A stretch of 64,000 nucleotides of DNA from Marthasterias glacialis (GCA_911728455.2 OU452225.1:19564495-19628494); one strand, 5' to 3'; counted from the stretch's first letter, positions 11,140-23,234 are shown. Made by a program: numbers and translations. Notes: generated by a model from the letters alone, not told the origin.

Positions 11140-12190
11140 GTATGATACTTAATTTTTACTGATAAAAAACGGCATCAGAATTATTTTTTGATATCAAAGT
11201 TTACTTTTCATGAATGTGATACCAATATCAAATGTTCTGAAATAATGCCACGACCGAGAAATTTGTTCCCCAACTTTGTTTTCTTGTTTCAGTATGCCAA
11301 ATCAAAATAACCTTTATATGAATGCAAACAAAATCCTTGATCAGTCATAAACAATTATACAGTGTTTTTTTTTAACATGGTCGACCTGTTGAAACTCACA
11401 GGTTGGTTGTATGGTGTGATTATGAAAACCCAGAACATTTGACTTTTCCCTTCCGAAATTGGTATATCATGGTTAGTGGACTATAGAGGGCGCCACTGAC
11501 TGCACTCTGACTTGTGAAGAAAACCTGTAGGGGCTCACTGCCAAGGGTATCAAATAATGTTCAGGAGAGACTGTTAACATTACAACATTCCTGGGTGAAA
11601 GTAAGGGTTGGTTTGATGCATCCCAAAAGTGGCAAAGTTAAATGTGTTTTTTTTATGTTTAGGATATTCCAAGAAACAAACAATTACAAGTTTGGATCAT
11701 GTCAGTTGGAGGTGGGGGCGCACAATGAGAGTCGTCTTGCCCACGGACGATCCTACTTTTACATAGGATCAACTAAAATTTAAATGGCTTTATTATTACT
11801 GCGTTCGATGGCTGTAACGTAAGTGAAAACTACCTGCCAAATAAAACCGCCACAAAATTTCGCACCAAGCCGTGTTTGGCTACAAGTATCATTTTGCAAC
11901 GCCTATCACTAAAATACGCATGTAACCAATAACATAACATTGCAGTCATGTTACCCTCGACCTTAATTTTTATTGCCAGATCGCTGCATCTGCGCGTGTG
12001 CTTCTGACCTAGCTAATCAGCACACAGAGTCACGGCCAAGGCTGTTCCAAGTGAGTGCGCCACCGCAACGCGGCAACGCAACTATACTCTGTGTTCGTCA
12101 CTGAGCATAAGGCCTTTCATCCTGAATAAATGAAGGATTAAAGGAATTATTACTGCATTCAATAAATACATACAACTTTTTCTTATGTAG

Positions 12191-12297
12191 ATGATATCTA
12201 CCTGTCACAAAGAGTAGATTCCTGAGACCTGCGAGTGCCTATCATCAGCCCAACGTCAACCCATCACCAGCTTAGATGTGTAAGAGTCACAACAGAG
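12191..12297 (+). ncRNA. Exon E of putative non-coding transcript, copy 1
   Basis: This 107-bp exon lies between tttcttatgtag and a strong donor (cagag then gtatgtggg). It begins atgatatctacctgtcacaa. Copy 2 is also 107 bp with only a few substitutions, so exon length is conserved. Downstream, gtgggccgtttttgcag at about 12,342 is a possible acceptor of a further exon. Confidence 0.55.
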
Positions 12298-12939
12298 GTA
12301 TGTGGGTTACAATAATTTGTTTTTACACTAACATCAAAAAGTGGGCCGTTTTTGCAGCACGGTTACAGACTGCACCCCTACGTCACATGCCACAACACTC
12401 TAGGGACTCCATGCTGGTACCAGTCTAACCCAGATGAGTGTTTATCCTTACAGATTGATTACAAATTTGAAAAATCAAAACTTGTTTTTATTAACAAAAC
12501 TTCAATATGGAGTATACTCGATAATCGAGTGTACTCAATAATCATAAATCCATGATGAAAAAATGTTGTTTACAGGACCCCTGTCAGAAAGTATTGTGTC
12601 GTCATCACGGCAGAGCATTTTGACTCATTGGTTTAATAAGCACACACTTTATTATACTCTGATGGTCCTAGGAGATTGTCCTTCTCCTCAGCATACTGAT
12701 TGAAAACTTGAGTTGTTACACCACCGGTTCTTTTTAGAACAACCATGATTCATGAGAGATTTCATCACAACTATGTGGTGTTACTGCAAACCTGACCCCC
12801 ACCATGCAAAGTTCAAACCCCACTTATTTGATGTCTCCTGCTTACCATGTACTCTTATCATTTTGAAACAAGTATTTTGAGGGCCTACAGTTTAGCGAAG
12901 ATATTAATTGGGTTATTTCTTCCTTTTTTATTACTTCAG

Positions 12940-13747
12940 GTCCATCCAACATTCACCCTCCGGACAAGACCCCCAATGTACTTTTTCTACATGGATGATC
13001 CCCTCAGATGAGTTTACCAGTCAACAGCATTTACTGCAGGAATCTCTGGCAAGCACCCTTGCAACAAGGGTCACTGTGATGTCAGCCCAGCCCAGCCCAC
13101 CTCAACTGGCAAGCACCCTCTTGCAACAAGGGGCACTGTGATGTCAGCACAGCCCAGTCAGCCACCTAAACTGGCAAGCACCCTCTTGCAACAAGGATCA
13201 CTGTGATGTCAGCCCAGCCCGGCCCACCTTAACTGGCAAGCACCTTCGCCACAATTGTCACTGTGATGTCAGCCCAGCCCACCTCAACTGGCAAGCACCC
13301 TCTTGCAACAAGGGTCACTGTGATGTCAGCCCAGCCCAGCCCACCTCAACTGGCAAGCACCCTCTTGCAACAAGGGTCACTGTGATGTCAGCCCAGCCCA
13401 GCCCACCTCAACTGGCAAGCACCCTCTTGCAACAAGATTCACTGCGATGTCAGCCCAGCCCAGCCCACCTCAACTGGCAAGCACCCTCTTGCAACAGGGG
13501 TCACTGTGATGTCAGCTCAGCCCAGCCCACCTCAACTGGCAAGCACCCTCTTGCAACAGGGGTCACTGTGATGTCAGCTCAGCCCAGCCCACCTCAACTG
13601 GCAAGCACCCTCTTGCAACAAGGGTCACTGTGATGTCAGCTCGGCCTACTTCAATCACATCCCAAGAACTCCCCTGATGATGTTATCTTGATGTGGACTT
13701 CTGAAAAAGACATCAATGGTCAACCAGGGATCTGTGATACAATCAAG
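12940..13747 (+). ncRNA. Exon A' of putative non-coding transcript, copy 2
   Basis: Second copy of exon A. The acceptor is ttccttttttattacttcag and the donor is caag then gtatgttta. The minisatellite (13,044-13,640) again has about ten units, here mostly 62 bp with a cagcccagcccacctcaa junction, so the array has been rewritten since duplication while the exon edges stayed alike. Confidence 0.6.
13044..13640 (+). repeat. Minisatellite in exon A'
   Basis: About ten units, with the same core as exon A (ctggcaagcaccctcttgc). The junction variants differ from those of copy 1, which suggests homogenisation within each array. Confidence 0.95.
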
Positions 13748-14273
13748 GTATGTTTATCATAAACCTTTGCAATGGATCAGAGAATAATTATAATCCATTC
13801 CACTCACTACTATTAAGGTCCTCATTACAATTTTGTTAATTGCCTGGTAAATCCAGTTTATAGGTGATATTTTTTCCCTGAAAATAACTGTTTTTTGTTG
13901 GGGGAAGAAAAAGCACAACAAAGAAAAAAGCAAAAAGAACTCATACACGTACCTTGATGGAATACAATGAAAATACATGTAGTCAAATACTGTTATTAGA
14001 ACCTGAGCATTACAAATTGGCAACTAAGAATAATTGAAGGCAGCCGGCCAACAGTATTTTGGTTTTCAATCAAACAAATAGGTGCAAAAAAGGCAATTAC
14101 AAATCTTCCTTTTGAGATTGTCATAACAAGAAATAAGAATATGCTTCAATCAAGAAATGTTTTTGTTGTAATTTGTGAAACCATTGCATGAATGTGTGTA
14201 ATGTTTCAAGACCCTACTCCATGAATCGATGTTTGATGGATCATTTTGTTGTTTCCTTTCACATCTTCTTCAG

Positions 14274-14411
14274 ATCAACTAATCCAGACAGAGAGTGTTG
14301 CAGCTTCAGTCAGAGTGGCTGACAATCAACAGCAGAGATGTCTCTATCTGAACCCCAGCTGTAGTCACATCCAACACTGCCTGGACAACTCAATCAGCTT
14401 GATGGCTTGAG
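14274..14411 (+). ncRNA. Exon B' of putative non-coding transcript, copy 2
   Basis: 138 bp, the same length as exon B and nearly identical, with the same acceptor (cacatcttcttcag) and donor (gag then gtattatga). It is the best conserved part of the duplication. Confidence 0.6.
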
Positions 14412-14797
14412 GTATTATGATACATGATTTCAACCCTACCCCCTCCCCTCCTCAACTCTTCAGAATCCAACTGCATGTTTTGTTTGATTCTGATGAACCA
14501 AGGACTACACACTCTATGTTGACAACTTGGTCAACTTTATGGCTAAGTGTGTGATACATGATAATTTCAACCCTACATCCCCCAACTCTCAGCTGATATG
14601 GCAAGCCTGTCTATGATTTGCATAGGCCCTATTTTGATAAGAATGAGATATCCAAGTTGGAAACTCTGATTTTAATTCCGAAACAAAATAGAAAGTTAAA
14701 TTTAAAAACATTTACAACTGATGAAATCCTAAATTTCCAGAATTGATCAGCAAGGACATTCATTGAAACAGATAAAATGTATCTAAAACTAGCTTAC

Positions 14798-15370
14798 CAG
14801 TTAGCGGCGGATGACCTGTTTACATGCAACTGCCTGGAAACGGAAGGGTTGTACAGGGACGGCATTGTGTAAAATCAGAATACCGGAGCAAAGGTCACCT
14901 GGAAATTTCACTGCTGAACAAGTACAGACCACACACACGCCGTCAAATGCTTCGTTTCATCCTCAAAAAGACAAAACATGGTCATAAATATGTCGTTTTC
15001 TGGCACTTGAGAGGTGGTTTTTGTGTAATCCCTGATTGCAGACCTTGGTCCTGATGCTCCAAGAAGAGGATTCCAAGACATCAATAGGCTTCCACCATTG
15101 TTTATTCATTGTATTTCGGCTCAATGGAAGTAAGTCAGAGTGAGCCGGGAAGCAAGCCATCGTTTTGGATTAAGTACCAATCCTATGTCATAGGTAACGG
15201 TGTATGTTTTCTAATTCACAGTGGTTGAATTTGACATTTTCTCGTTCGAGAAAACAAAACACCCAGTGCAATAAAGGGAATCTTTGTTCTCTTGACTTTG
15301 TCAAGTCAGGGTTTTTTGTGCCAGCAGTACTCTCAAAGAAAAAAGATGTTGACCATTTTGGTTAGATCTT
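14798..15370 (+). mobile_element. MITE with TTAA target, copy in intron B'-C'
   Basis: It aligns with the copy at 7323 (ccagttagcggcggatgacc at the left). It occupies the corresponding intron in unit 2, so this insertion probably predates the duplication. Confidence 0.6.
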
Positions 15371-15504
15371 TACAGTTGACATGTTTGAAAAAACTTCTGA
15401 ACCTGTTAAAATTTTGTCAATTGTTTATTGCATGGCTTTTTGAAATAAATCTTTTACTCAACAAATAATTCTCCTTTCCTTATTCCTTTTTTCATCAACT
15501 ACAG

Positions 15505-16301
15505 ATCGTATTAACCAGACAGACAGTGTTTGATCTTCAATCAGAGTTGCTGTCCATCCAGCACAATGAGCAGAGATGCCTCAACTTCTCAACCTGAGGC
15601 CCAGCTGCAGTACCTCCAGAAGTCAGCCTCATTCAGAGTGTCTGTCCATCCAGCACAATGAGCAGAGATGCCTCAACCTCTCAACCTGAGGCCCAGCTGC
15701 AGTACCTCCAGAAGTCAGCCTCATTCAGAGTGGCTGTCCATCCAGCACACTGAGCAGAGATGCCTCAACTTCTCAACCTGAGGCCCAGCTGCAGTACCTC
15801 CAGAAGTCAGCCTCATTCAGAGTGTCTGTCCATCCAGCACAATGAGCAGAGATGCCTCAACTTCTCAACCTGAGGCCCAGCTGCAGTACCTCCAGAAGTC
15901 AGCCTCATTCAGAGTGTCTGTCCATCCAGCACAATGAGCAGAGATGCCTCAACCTCTCAACCTGAGGCCCAGCTGCAGTACCTCCAGAAGTCAGCCTCAT
16001 TCAGAGTGGCTGTCCATCCAGCACACTGAGCAGAGATGCCTCAACTTCTCAACCTGAGACCCAGCTGCAATACCTCCAGAAGTCAGCCTCATTCAGAGTG
16101 TCTGTCCATCCAGTACAATGAGCAGAGATGCCTCAACCTCTCAACCTGAGTCCCAGCTGCAGTACCTCCAGAAGTTGGCCTCATTCAGAGTGGCTGTCCA
16201 TCGAGCACACTGAGCAGAGATGCCTCAACCTCTCAACCTGAGGCCTAGCTGCAGTACCTCCATAAGTCAGCCTAAAGAACTAACAACTTTATTTATTCAA
16301 G
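15505..16301 (+). ncRNA. Exon C' of putative non-coding transcript, copy 2
   Basis: The acceptor is cttttttcatcaactacag and the donor is caag then gtatgaaac. It has about eight 92-bp units where exon C has about seven. The units alternate between gagtggctgtcc and gagtgtctgtcc types, hinting at a two-unit higher-order pattern. Confidence 0.6.
15543..16265 (+). repeat. 92-bp minisatellite in exon C'
   Basis: About eight tandem units with the same core as 7970-8605. Variants cacactgagcag and cacaatgagcag are interleaved. Confidence 0.95.
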
Positions 16302-16364
16302 GTATGAAACATGATTGGTATCAACTATTTTTCAATATCGGAGCTTACTTTGTGAACTTACTAC

Positions 16365-17717
16365 TAGTGCTGGTCGACTAGTGAAATTCACTACTCGAGT
16401 AGTCGCGTGTCAACTATTCGGTACTATTCGACTAGTCACGACTTTTTTTTTGCAACTTATCACAATGTGGACGCCCCGTCCACGGGTGTAACTAGAGCAC
16501 ACACAACACAGCAACATCGGTGCGACACAGTGAGTTAGAGTGTGACCCTTCCGCTGTTCAATGTGCAGTAATTCAGGGTTGGAAATAAGCGGTCGCCGTT
16601 CGCCAAATGCGAGTGAAAACAGGGATGGGTGAGTCAAAACCTGTCCATTTGTAGTCCGCTGGGGCGAATCAAAAAAGGTCCCTTGTCACAATTAATAAGG
16701 GGTACTCTGGTAAAATCTCATAGATTATTTCAAGTTTATAAAAGGGTTTGACTATTTGCAAGATTTGATGCCTGCGATCGTTTCATACTAGTCACTACAA
16801 CCATGCATACACAATACACGGTGATGCATTGTACACACAATGGTCGTCCCCCCTTAAATCGTTTGTACATGCAACACATTACATATGCAGCAGGTACAAA
16901 GTCCAACGTAAGCCACGCTGTGATTGGCTATTGATAAAATATCAATATTCATAAGAAAGCTTCAGCTTGTATGGCTTGGCACACGTTCAACGGCAGGGTA
17001 AAAAACAGCTTCATATGTAGCGTATACTTAATGAACAATTCCGGACCAATCACGAGCCACGTTACTGTTGAATATGGATGAGTCTGTGTTGAGTTTCTGG
17101 CTTCATTCCATTGACTGTGTGGGGCAATATTGTGTTGTGCACTGTGTGGTGTAATGGCACTCGTGGTGAACAACGTGTGTTTGTGTGTCCCAATGGAGCA
17201 TTGTGTTGTGCTTTTTTCTGTTGTGAACTACAGTCCATTCATTGGGCAACTATTCGCGAGTATAAATTTCATTTTGCCTTACACCGATGTGTGATAAGCA
17301 CTGTATACTCAGTGCTTTCGAGTCCTGTGGAAAAAAAATCCACAGGCAACTCGGGTGGGATTCGAACCCACGACTCCCGCATGACTAGAGCAGATGTCTT
17401 AACCACTAGAAAACCGAGCACGCCCGGTGACGAGGGGCCAGTTCGAATCCATTATTATTAGCGTCAGGTACCGCAAACAATTAATTAGATGTTAATATTT
17501 GCATCGGGGAAATGAATATAAATTTCAATTTGCCTTACATCGATGTGTGATAAGCACTGTATACTCAGTGCTTTCGAGTCCTGTGGAAAAAAGGGAGCAC
17601 TGTTGAAGTAGTTGTGGCGGCGCGACTACTCGAGTAGTTGCAACACGGTGGTCACGACTAGTCGTTGCAAACAACAGTCGCGAGCATTCGACTAGTCGCA
17701 CTAGTCACCCAGGCCTA
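16365..17717 (-). mobile_element. Non-autonomous hAT-like element 2
   Basis: The element runs from tagtgctggtcgactagtg to cactagtcacccaggccta and is flanked by a perfect 8-bp duplication cttactac (16,357-16,364 and 17,718-17,725). Unit 1 has the empty site, a single cttactac at 8674-8681 in otherwise identical surroundings. Both the 8-bp duplication and the termini fit the hAT superfamily. The interior is element 1 in reverse orientation and has no transposase. A SINE-like unit is nested inside at 17,261-17,600. Confidence 0.9.
17261..17600 (-). mobile_element. tRNA-derived element with direct terminal repeats
   Basis: A 76-bp sequence (17,261-17,336, containing taagcactgtatactcagtg) is repeated with few changes at 17,517-17,592. 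Between them, on the minus strand, is a tRNA-like region with box B tgggttcgaatccc and box-A-like tagtggttaagac. Related copies are at 29.6, 32.0, 32.7 and 55.2 kb. Comparison with hAT element 1 (cgcgagtacttttgaag in complement) shows this piece inserted at cgagta, with a diverged ggagca on the other side. Confidence 0.75.
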
Positions 17718-18010
17718 CTTACTACCCGTACCAATTGTTGTGAAATATTGCCTTGTATGAGAATTTGTTTCACAACCTTTAATTTTTTTTCTTTAAAATA
17801 TCATGAAGCAAAATGAGCCTTTTAGCCACAAAATCCCTGACAAGTCATAAACAATTATTCACTGTTTTCTTGTAAGCCAGAGGATGTGAATGAATCTATT
17901 CTTGATATATCACAGGCAGTGGGCTAGAGGGTCTCACTCTGCACCCCAAAATGCCCCCACACCCTTCTTTAGAGGCTCACTGCCGAGGGTATCAAATTTT
18001 GTTCACTTAA

Positions 18011-18435
18011 CCAGTTGCCACCGGGATTTTTTTCATTTTTTCCCCGTCCGGCCTGATGGGACTATTTTCTTGGAATTGCCGGAATCAATTTTCCTTGTGA
18101 GCTTTTACAGCCCACAGATTATCACCCCTTTACAAAAGCTTGGCTTCCACCATTGTTTTATTCATTGTATTTTGGCTCAATGGAGCTGGAAATCCAGCCA
18201 TGGTTCCTTGGGTTTAGTACCAATCCTATGCCGTAGGTAACGGCTGATGGTTTGCAATACACAGTGCATGAATTTGACATTTTCTTGGGTCAAGACAACA
18301 AAACTTTCGATGCAATGAAGATCTTTGTTCTCAGGGTTTCTTTGTACCCTCAAAGAAAAATGATCCCGGCGATTCTGACAAAAAAATTCCGTCAGGGTGG
18401 ACGGGAAAAAATGGAAGATCCCCGGCAGCAACTGG
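18011..18435 (+). mobile_element. MITE with TTAA target and long terminal inverted repeats
   Basis: TTAA stands on both sides (18,007-18,010 and 18,436-18,439). The left end ccagttgccaccgggat and the right end ccggcagcaactgg form the outer part of a TIR about 90 bp long, with ccccgtccggcctgatgg paired to the cagggtggacggg side. It is shorter than the family members at 7323 and 14,798. It lies in the intron before exon D'. Confidence 0.75.
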
Positions 18436-18712
18436 TTAACATCATTCCTGAGTGAGCAGTTAGGGGTAGGCTATATCCCTAACTTGACAATGATCACATT
18501 AAGTTTTTATGCTGAGGACATCCTCAACAAAAGTATACAGGTTTGGGTCATTGCACTTTCAGAGCTCTGCAGCTTACAGATTATCACCCCTTTACAAAAA
18601 CTTGGTTAGTAGTTTGCTGTGTGTAGTTAATATAATTAGCTAATATCAGCTAATCCATTAATCAGCTAATAATAAGTACTCTTTTCTTATTCCTTTGTTT
18701 CATTAACTACAG

Positions 18713-18777
18713 ATCAATTAATCCAGATAGAGAGTGTCGGATCTTCATCCAGTCCATCAAATAGTTCAACTTGAAAG
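18713..18777 (+). ncRNA. Exon D' of putative non-coding transcript, copy 2
   Basis: 65 bp between ttgtttcattaactacag and gaaag followed by gtataatgg. It matches exon D with a 6-bp deletion, and the donor is weaker than in copy 1. Confidence 0.5.
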
Positions 18778-19219
18778 GTATAATGGTTGATTTTTACTGA
18801 TAAAAAAACGCATCAGAATTCTTTTTTAATATCAAAGTTTACTTTTTATGAATGTGATATCAGTATCAAATGTTCAGAAACACTGCCATGAGTTAAATAT
18901 TGTTCCCCAACCTTGGATTTCTTATTCTAGTACGCCAAATCAAAATAAACCTTTATATGAATGCGATCAAAATCCTTGACAAATCATAAATAATTATGCA
19001 GCGTTTTTTTTAAACATGGTCGATCTGTCGAAACTTTCACTAGTTTGTTTGTATGGTGTGATTATGAAAACCCAGAACATTTGACTTTTCCCTGCCGAAA
19101 TTGGTATATCATGGTCAGTGGACTATAGAGGGCGCCACTGACTGCGCTCTGACTTGTGAAGAAAACCTGTAGGGGCTCACTGCCAAGGGTATCAAAGGAT
19201 GTTCAGGAGAGACTGTTAA

Positions 19220-19665
19220 CCAGTCAATGTCGAGATTCTTTATTTTTTTTCCTGGCGGGATATTTTTGGCAGAATTGCCGGCATCATTTTTCTTTGAGAG
19301 TACCACTGGCACAATAAAACCCTGACTCGACAAAGCGATGAGAACAAAGATTCTCGGTTTTTTCAACCAAGAAAATGTCATATTAACACACCGAGAATTG
19401 CAAACATCGGCCTTTATCCAAGGCAGAGGATGTCTCGTAATCCTCTTATTTGAACAAAAAACCACCTCTCAAAAGCTAGAAAGTGCCAAAATATTCAAGA
19501 CCATGGTTTGTCTTTGTGTGGGTAAAATGAACATTGGATGTGTTTGTGGTTCTGTGCACGCTCAGCAGTGGAATGTCCGGGCTACCTTTGCTCTGGTATT
19601 CCCATTTTACATCTGTTTCAAGGCAGGGGAAACATTTGCTTGTAAACAAGTCATCTGGTGCCAAC
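19220..19665 (-). mobile_element. Inverted copy of the TTAA-type MITE
   Basis: It is inserted after TTAA (19,216-19,219) and reads as the complement of the 7323-7790 family member. Unit 1 has an uninterrupted gactgttaacattac at about 11,571, so this is a post-duplication insertion into a TTAA site. The right terminus has lost part of its inverted repeat. Confidence 0.75.
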
Positions 19666-19940
19666 ATTATTCCTCGGTAAAAGTAAGGGTAGGCTATGCA
19701 TCCCAAAAGTGGCAATGTTAAATGTTATAAATGTTTAGGACATTCCAAGAAACAAACAATTACAAGTTTGGATCATGTCAGGTGGAAGGGGGCGGTACAC
19801 AATGAGAGTCATCTTGCCCACAGACCATCCTACTTTTACAAATATATAGGGTCAACTCAAATTTACATGGCTGTATCATTTAGTGCTTTCAATAATTTTG
19901 GTTTCCTCCTTATTTCTTTGTTTCATCGTGACATCTGTAG

Positions 19941-20047
19941 ATGATATCTACCTGTCACAAAGAGTAGATTCCTGAGACCTGCAAGTGCCTATCATCAGCC
20001 CAATGTCAACCCATCACCAGCTTAGATGTGTGAGAGTTACAACAGAG
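19941..20047 (+). ncRNA. Exon E' of putative non-coding transcript, copy 2
   Basis: 107 bp, matching exon E in length. The acceptor is cgtgacatctgtag and the donor is cagag then gtatgtggg. It is the last exon of the repeated block. Confidence 0.55.
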
Positions 20048-20299
20048 GTATGTGGGTTACATTAATTTGTTTCTTACACTAACATCAAAAAGTGGGCTGT
20101 TTTTGCAGCACTGTTACAGACAGCACCCCTACGTCACATGCCACAACACTCTGGGGACTCCATGCCGGCACCAGCCTAACCCAGATGAGTGGTGTATCCC
20201 TACAGATTGATTCCAGATTCGAAAATAAAAACATGTTTTTATTAACAAAACCCTTTATATAAATAATTAAGCACATTTTATGAACATGCATAAAATCTC

Positions 20300-23230
20300 G
20301 GTAAAATAAAATCTTTGAACTGGTCTTCTGCGTCTTATTTAAACTGAACACGCACTTAAGAAGTAATTTTAGAAGGGAAAAAAAAGAATTAACGAAAATT
20401 GTCTAACATTGCCCTCCTTCATGTTGTTAAAGTATATAATTCGCACAAAACAAAAACAAATCAAGAAGTTTCCAAGTTTAAACCAACATTATTCCTCATC
20501 AAGACTGTTATTACCCTCAAGTTAAACCCAAGTATAAAATGCTTTGCGTCATTACAAAAATATGCTAAAAATTCTGAGAGTTTGCTGAACTTCTCACGTC
20601 TTTCTGGACTAAAAACACTCATCATTATTTCAGTTTGGATACTACCATTCAGGCTGGATTTTGTCAAACTTGAAATGATTAAAGAATCAAGTCAACATTG
20701 ATGGCTCATAAGATTTCATTAACAAGTGCAAAATGATACCACCTTTCCTTTTTTACATGGCCTATATACGTTTGTTTTCTTTATACTTTCACAGTATGAG
20801 AAAGCTGATGTCCTACAACCAAGTGTGCGGCAATTACCTTTTACTACAATCTTAAAGGCTTCAGAGTTTGAGGAGAGCAACGCGCATAGGCTATCGAAAA
20901 CATCAAATGTGTGTAAGACATTCTACATATCAAGGAATCATGGATTAAAACAATCAGCTTGTTGACTTCATTTAAAGATTGCTGACATGTTATTTAATAA
21001 TGTCAAGTACATCCGCGATGCCATTTATTACATTTACATAAATGTTCTTGTGAAAAATAAGTGCACTATTTGAAAGCAAGCGATATGCGCATTTGGAACT
21101 CATGAAGTTAGAGATCTAGGCTTTGACTGTGAAGTTCTAGCATTGGTGGTGCTACGGTTTGATTAATGGCGGTGTGACGGTTCGTTTAATGGTGGTGTGA
21201 TGGTTCAATGTCTTTGGAATCCTTGGTGACATTAAAACGGGGAAAATTCTGAGTCTGCATAAGGGACTTGGACACAGTGCATCGTGGCATGTGGAGTCCC
21301 ACCATCAGTCAGGGTAATAGCTGGGTGTTGAATTTAATCAAGACTACTCCACCAGGGAGCATGGTGCTGGTGTTATCACAAATGGCTATAGCAAGGTGCA
21401 CTTATTTTACAAAGTGAACATATTGTAAAATCAAGTACTCATAATGAATTGCAATCATTGCTATTGAATTTAGAGCTGTATTGATATATGCATTATGGAG
21501 AAATATCATAAAAGTAAATACAAAAAAGTTTAATTCGAAAGCTTACATTTTATGAAAAAGTTGTCCCTCACAAGTTATGTGTTCTTTTTGAGTGGCTCTG
21601 ACAAAACCCTAAACTTTGACCCAATTAAAAATAAGGTGAGATTTTGGTATTTATGTTGAAATTTAACAATGTTCCCTAAAACATTTCCTTTTCATCCGAA
21701 TCTGGAGAAAATGCTCTCATTTTGGTTTGTTTCATTTTGGTTTACCAAAATCAAAACCATGAATGTGCACAGAATTTCTGAAAAAGACTTCTTCGTTATA
21801 GTTCCTTGAACACCCTATTTTGCATCAATTTTAAAAGTTGAATTTAATAAGTTTACTTTTTGAAGAAAAAAAACACTAACTTATTTCCCTTAAAAAACTT
21901 AAGAAAATTTATATTTCTCTCTAAAATACTACCATGTGAAAGAAAATGTTCCACAAAGTGGAAATAAGCATAACATACACAAAATCTGTGAATTAAGCAT
22001 GAATTATTTCCTTAACTATAGAAAACATATCCAATTCATGATGAAGTTTCCACAGCTCAAGCGATGTAGTTTATTTATTGATAAATCAGACAATTGAAAT
22101 TGATCTTGCAAAAGAACTGTGCCCACAAGAATAGAATTCTTCATAAAATTGTTTTCCTCCTTTTGAGGCTAGTTCAATTACATTATATTGTTCTTATGCT
22201 GATAATGTTAAAATTGTATAGTTTATATTATATTATTTGGAGTTGTCAAATAAAATGATTCTATAAATGTAGCAAGAAATACGTTTCATTTCCTTACTTT
22301 ATGTGCTTTTATTGTACAAGTAATGTTGTTTTTCTTATTAACAAAATCCACTTGGTCTAAAACCTACAAAAGTCATTTGACCCAACCCAACACTTAAATT
22401 TACAAGACGAAATCCAACCTTGCGCAAATAAAATAGACTGTTCCCATTCAACAAACAAGTACGTGCAATCTAACAGTATATTAGTAGACAGGGAATCAAA
22501 CAAAGATGGCTGAAGTAAGATTGGTCTTTATCCTTTCAATCCATTCCAGAAAAGTGCAAGAAATAGAGTCATTTATTCTCTTCAGCATAAAAAGTTATAT
22601 CCCTTAATGTAAACTTTAAAAATACCATTTTTCATTAAACCCCAAAAGTATCATACCTTTAAAAACCACCCACTTCTAAATTTATTTGTAAACAAATGTA
22701 CACCCCTCCAAAACTAAAATTTCCATACTGTACCATTCAATGTAAATGTATTACACCTAAAAAAATACACAACCTTTAAGTTACATTAGTTGAATCAATT
22801 GAAAAAGTTCCATTACTTATACGTATACCTTTAAGTCATTGATAGACAGTCACATGTACTTGTATTCCTTCAATACAATTTGAACTGTTCCTTTAAATCA
22901 ATTCCACCCTACAGTGAAGTCCCATGAACCCGCCTAACAAAGACTACTGTACCCAGCAGCCACCCTCCCAACCAGGCCCAGTCCTATACCTTTCATGATT
23001 AAACCCATCTCCAGCTAGCCACACCCCAACATGATGACTATTACTTCATCTCCCCTACTACGCTAAAAAACCAACCAGCAAAGCCAACTCCCTAGCAACC
23101 CCTATCCTCTGGCTGCAATCTTATACCCAGCCAGACATCACCCCAATATACACACCACTAGATCCCTATCCTCACCTCATGCCTTCAGTCCAGCCAGCTC
23201 AACCCACAATCCTCAGCCCAGCAACCCCAC
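20300..23230. other. AT-rich sequence, possible terminal exon, no protein gene
   Basis: No coding region recognised. An acceptor-like site (tttctttatactttcacag) ends at 20,794, and an AATAAA stands at 22,249-22,254, so this could be the 3' exon of the locus upstream. That is a guess. From about 22,900 the sequence becomes C-rich. Confidence 0.3.
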
Positions 23231-23234
23231 CCTT

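Larger units (their letters stand above)
3690..12500 (+). repeat. Unit 1 of tandem locus duplication (exons A-E)
   Basis: This block is collinear with 12,825-20,240. Both contain, in the same order and orientation, five exon-like segments bounded by splice consensus sites, and long stretches of the introns align as well. Homology begins shortly before exon A (gatgtctcc near 3707 and 12,830) and ends a few hundred bases after exon E. Offsets between matching exons range from 7.6 to 9.2 kb, which shows that insertions and deletions occurred after duplication. Confidence 0.9.
12825..20240 (+). repeat. Unit 2 of tandem locus duplication (exons A'-E')
   Basis: Second copy of the block at 3690-12,500. 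Transposon insertions here but not in unit 1 include a hAT-like element at 16,365-17,717 and a TTAA-flanked MITE at 19,220-19,665. Unit 1 carries a hAT-like insertion at 9033-10,993 and a foldback at 6387-6909 that are absent here. Confidence 0.9.

Noticed and set aside
3786..20047. CRISPR-like array reading of the regularly spaced repeats
   Set aside because: Units are contiguous minisatellites without unique spacers, in a eukaryotic spliced context.
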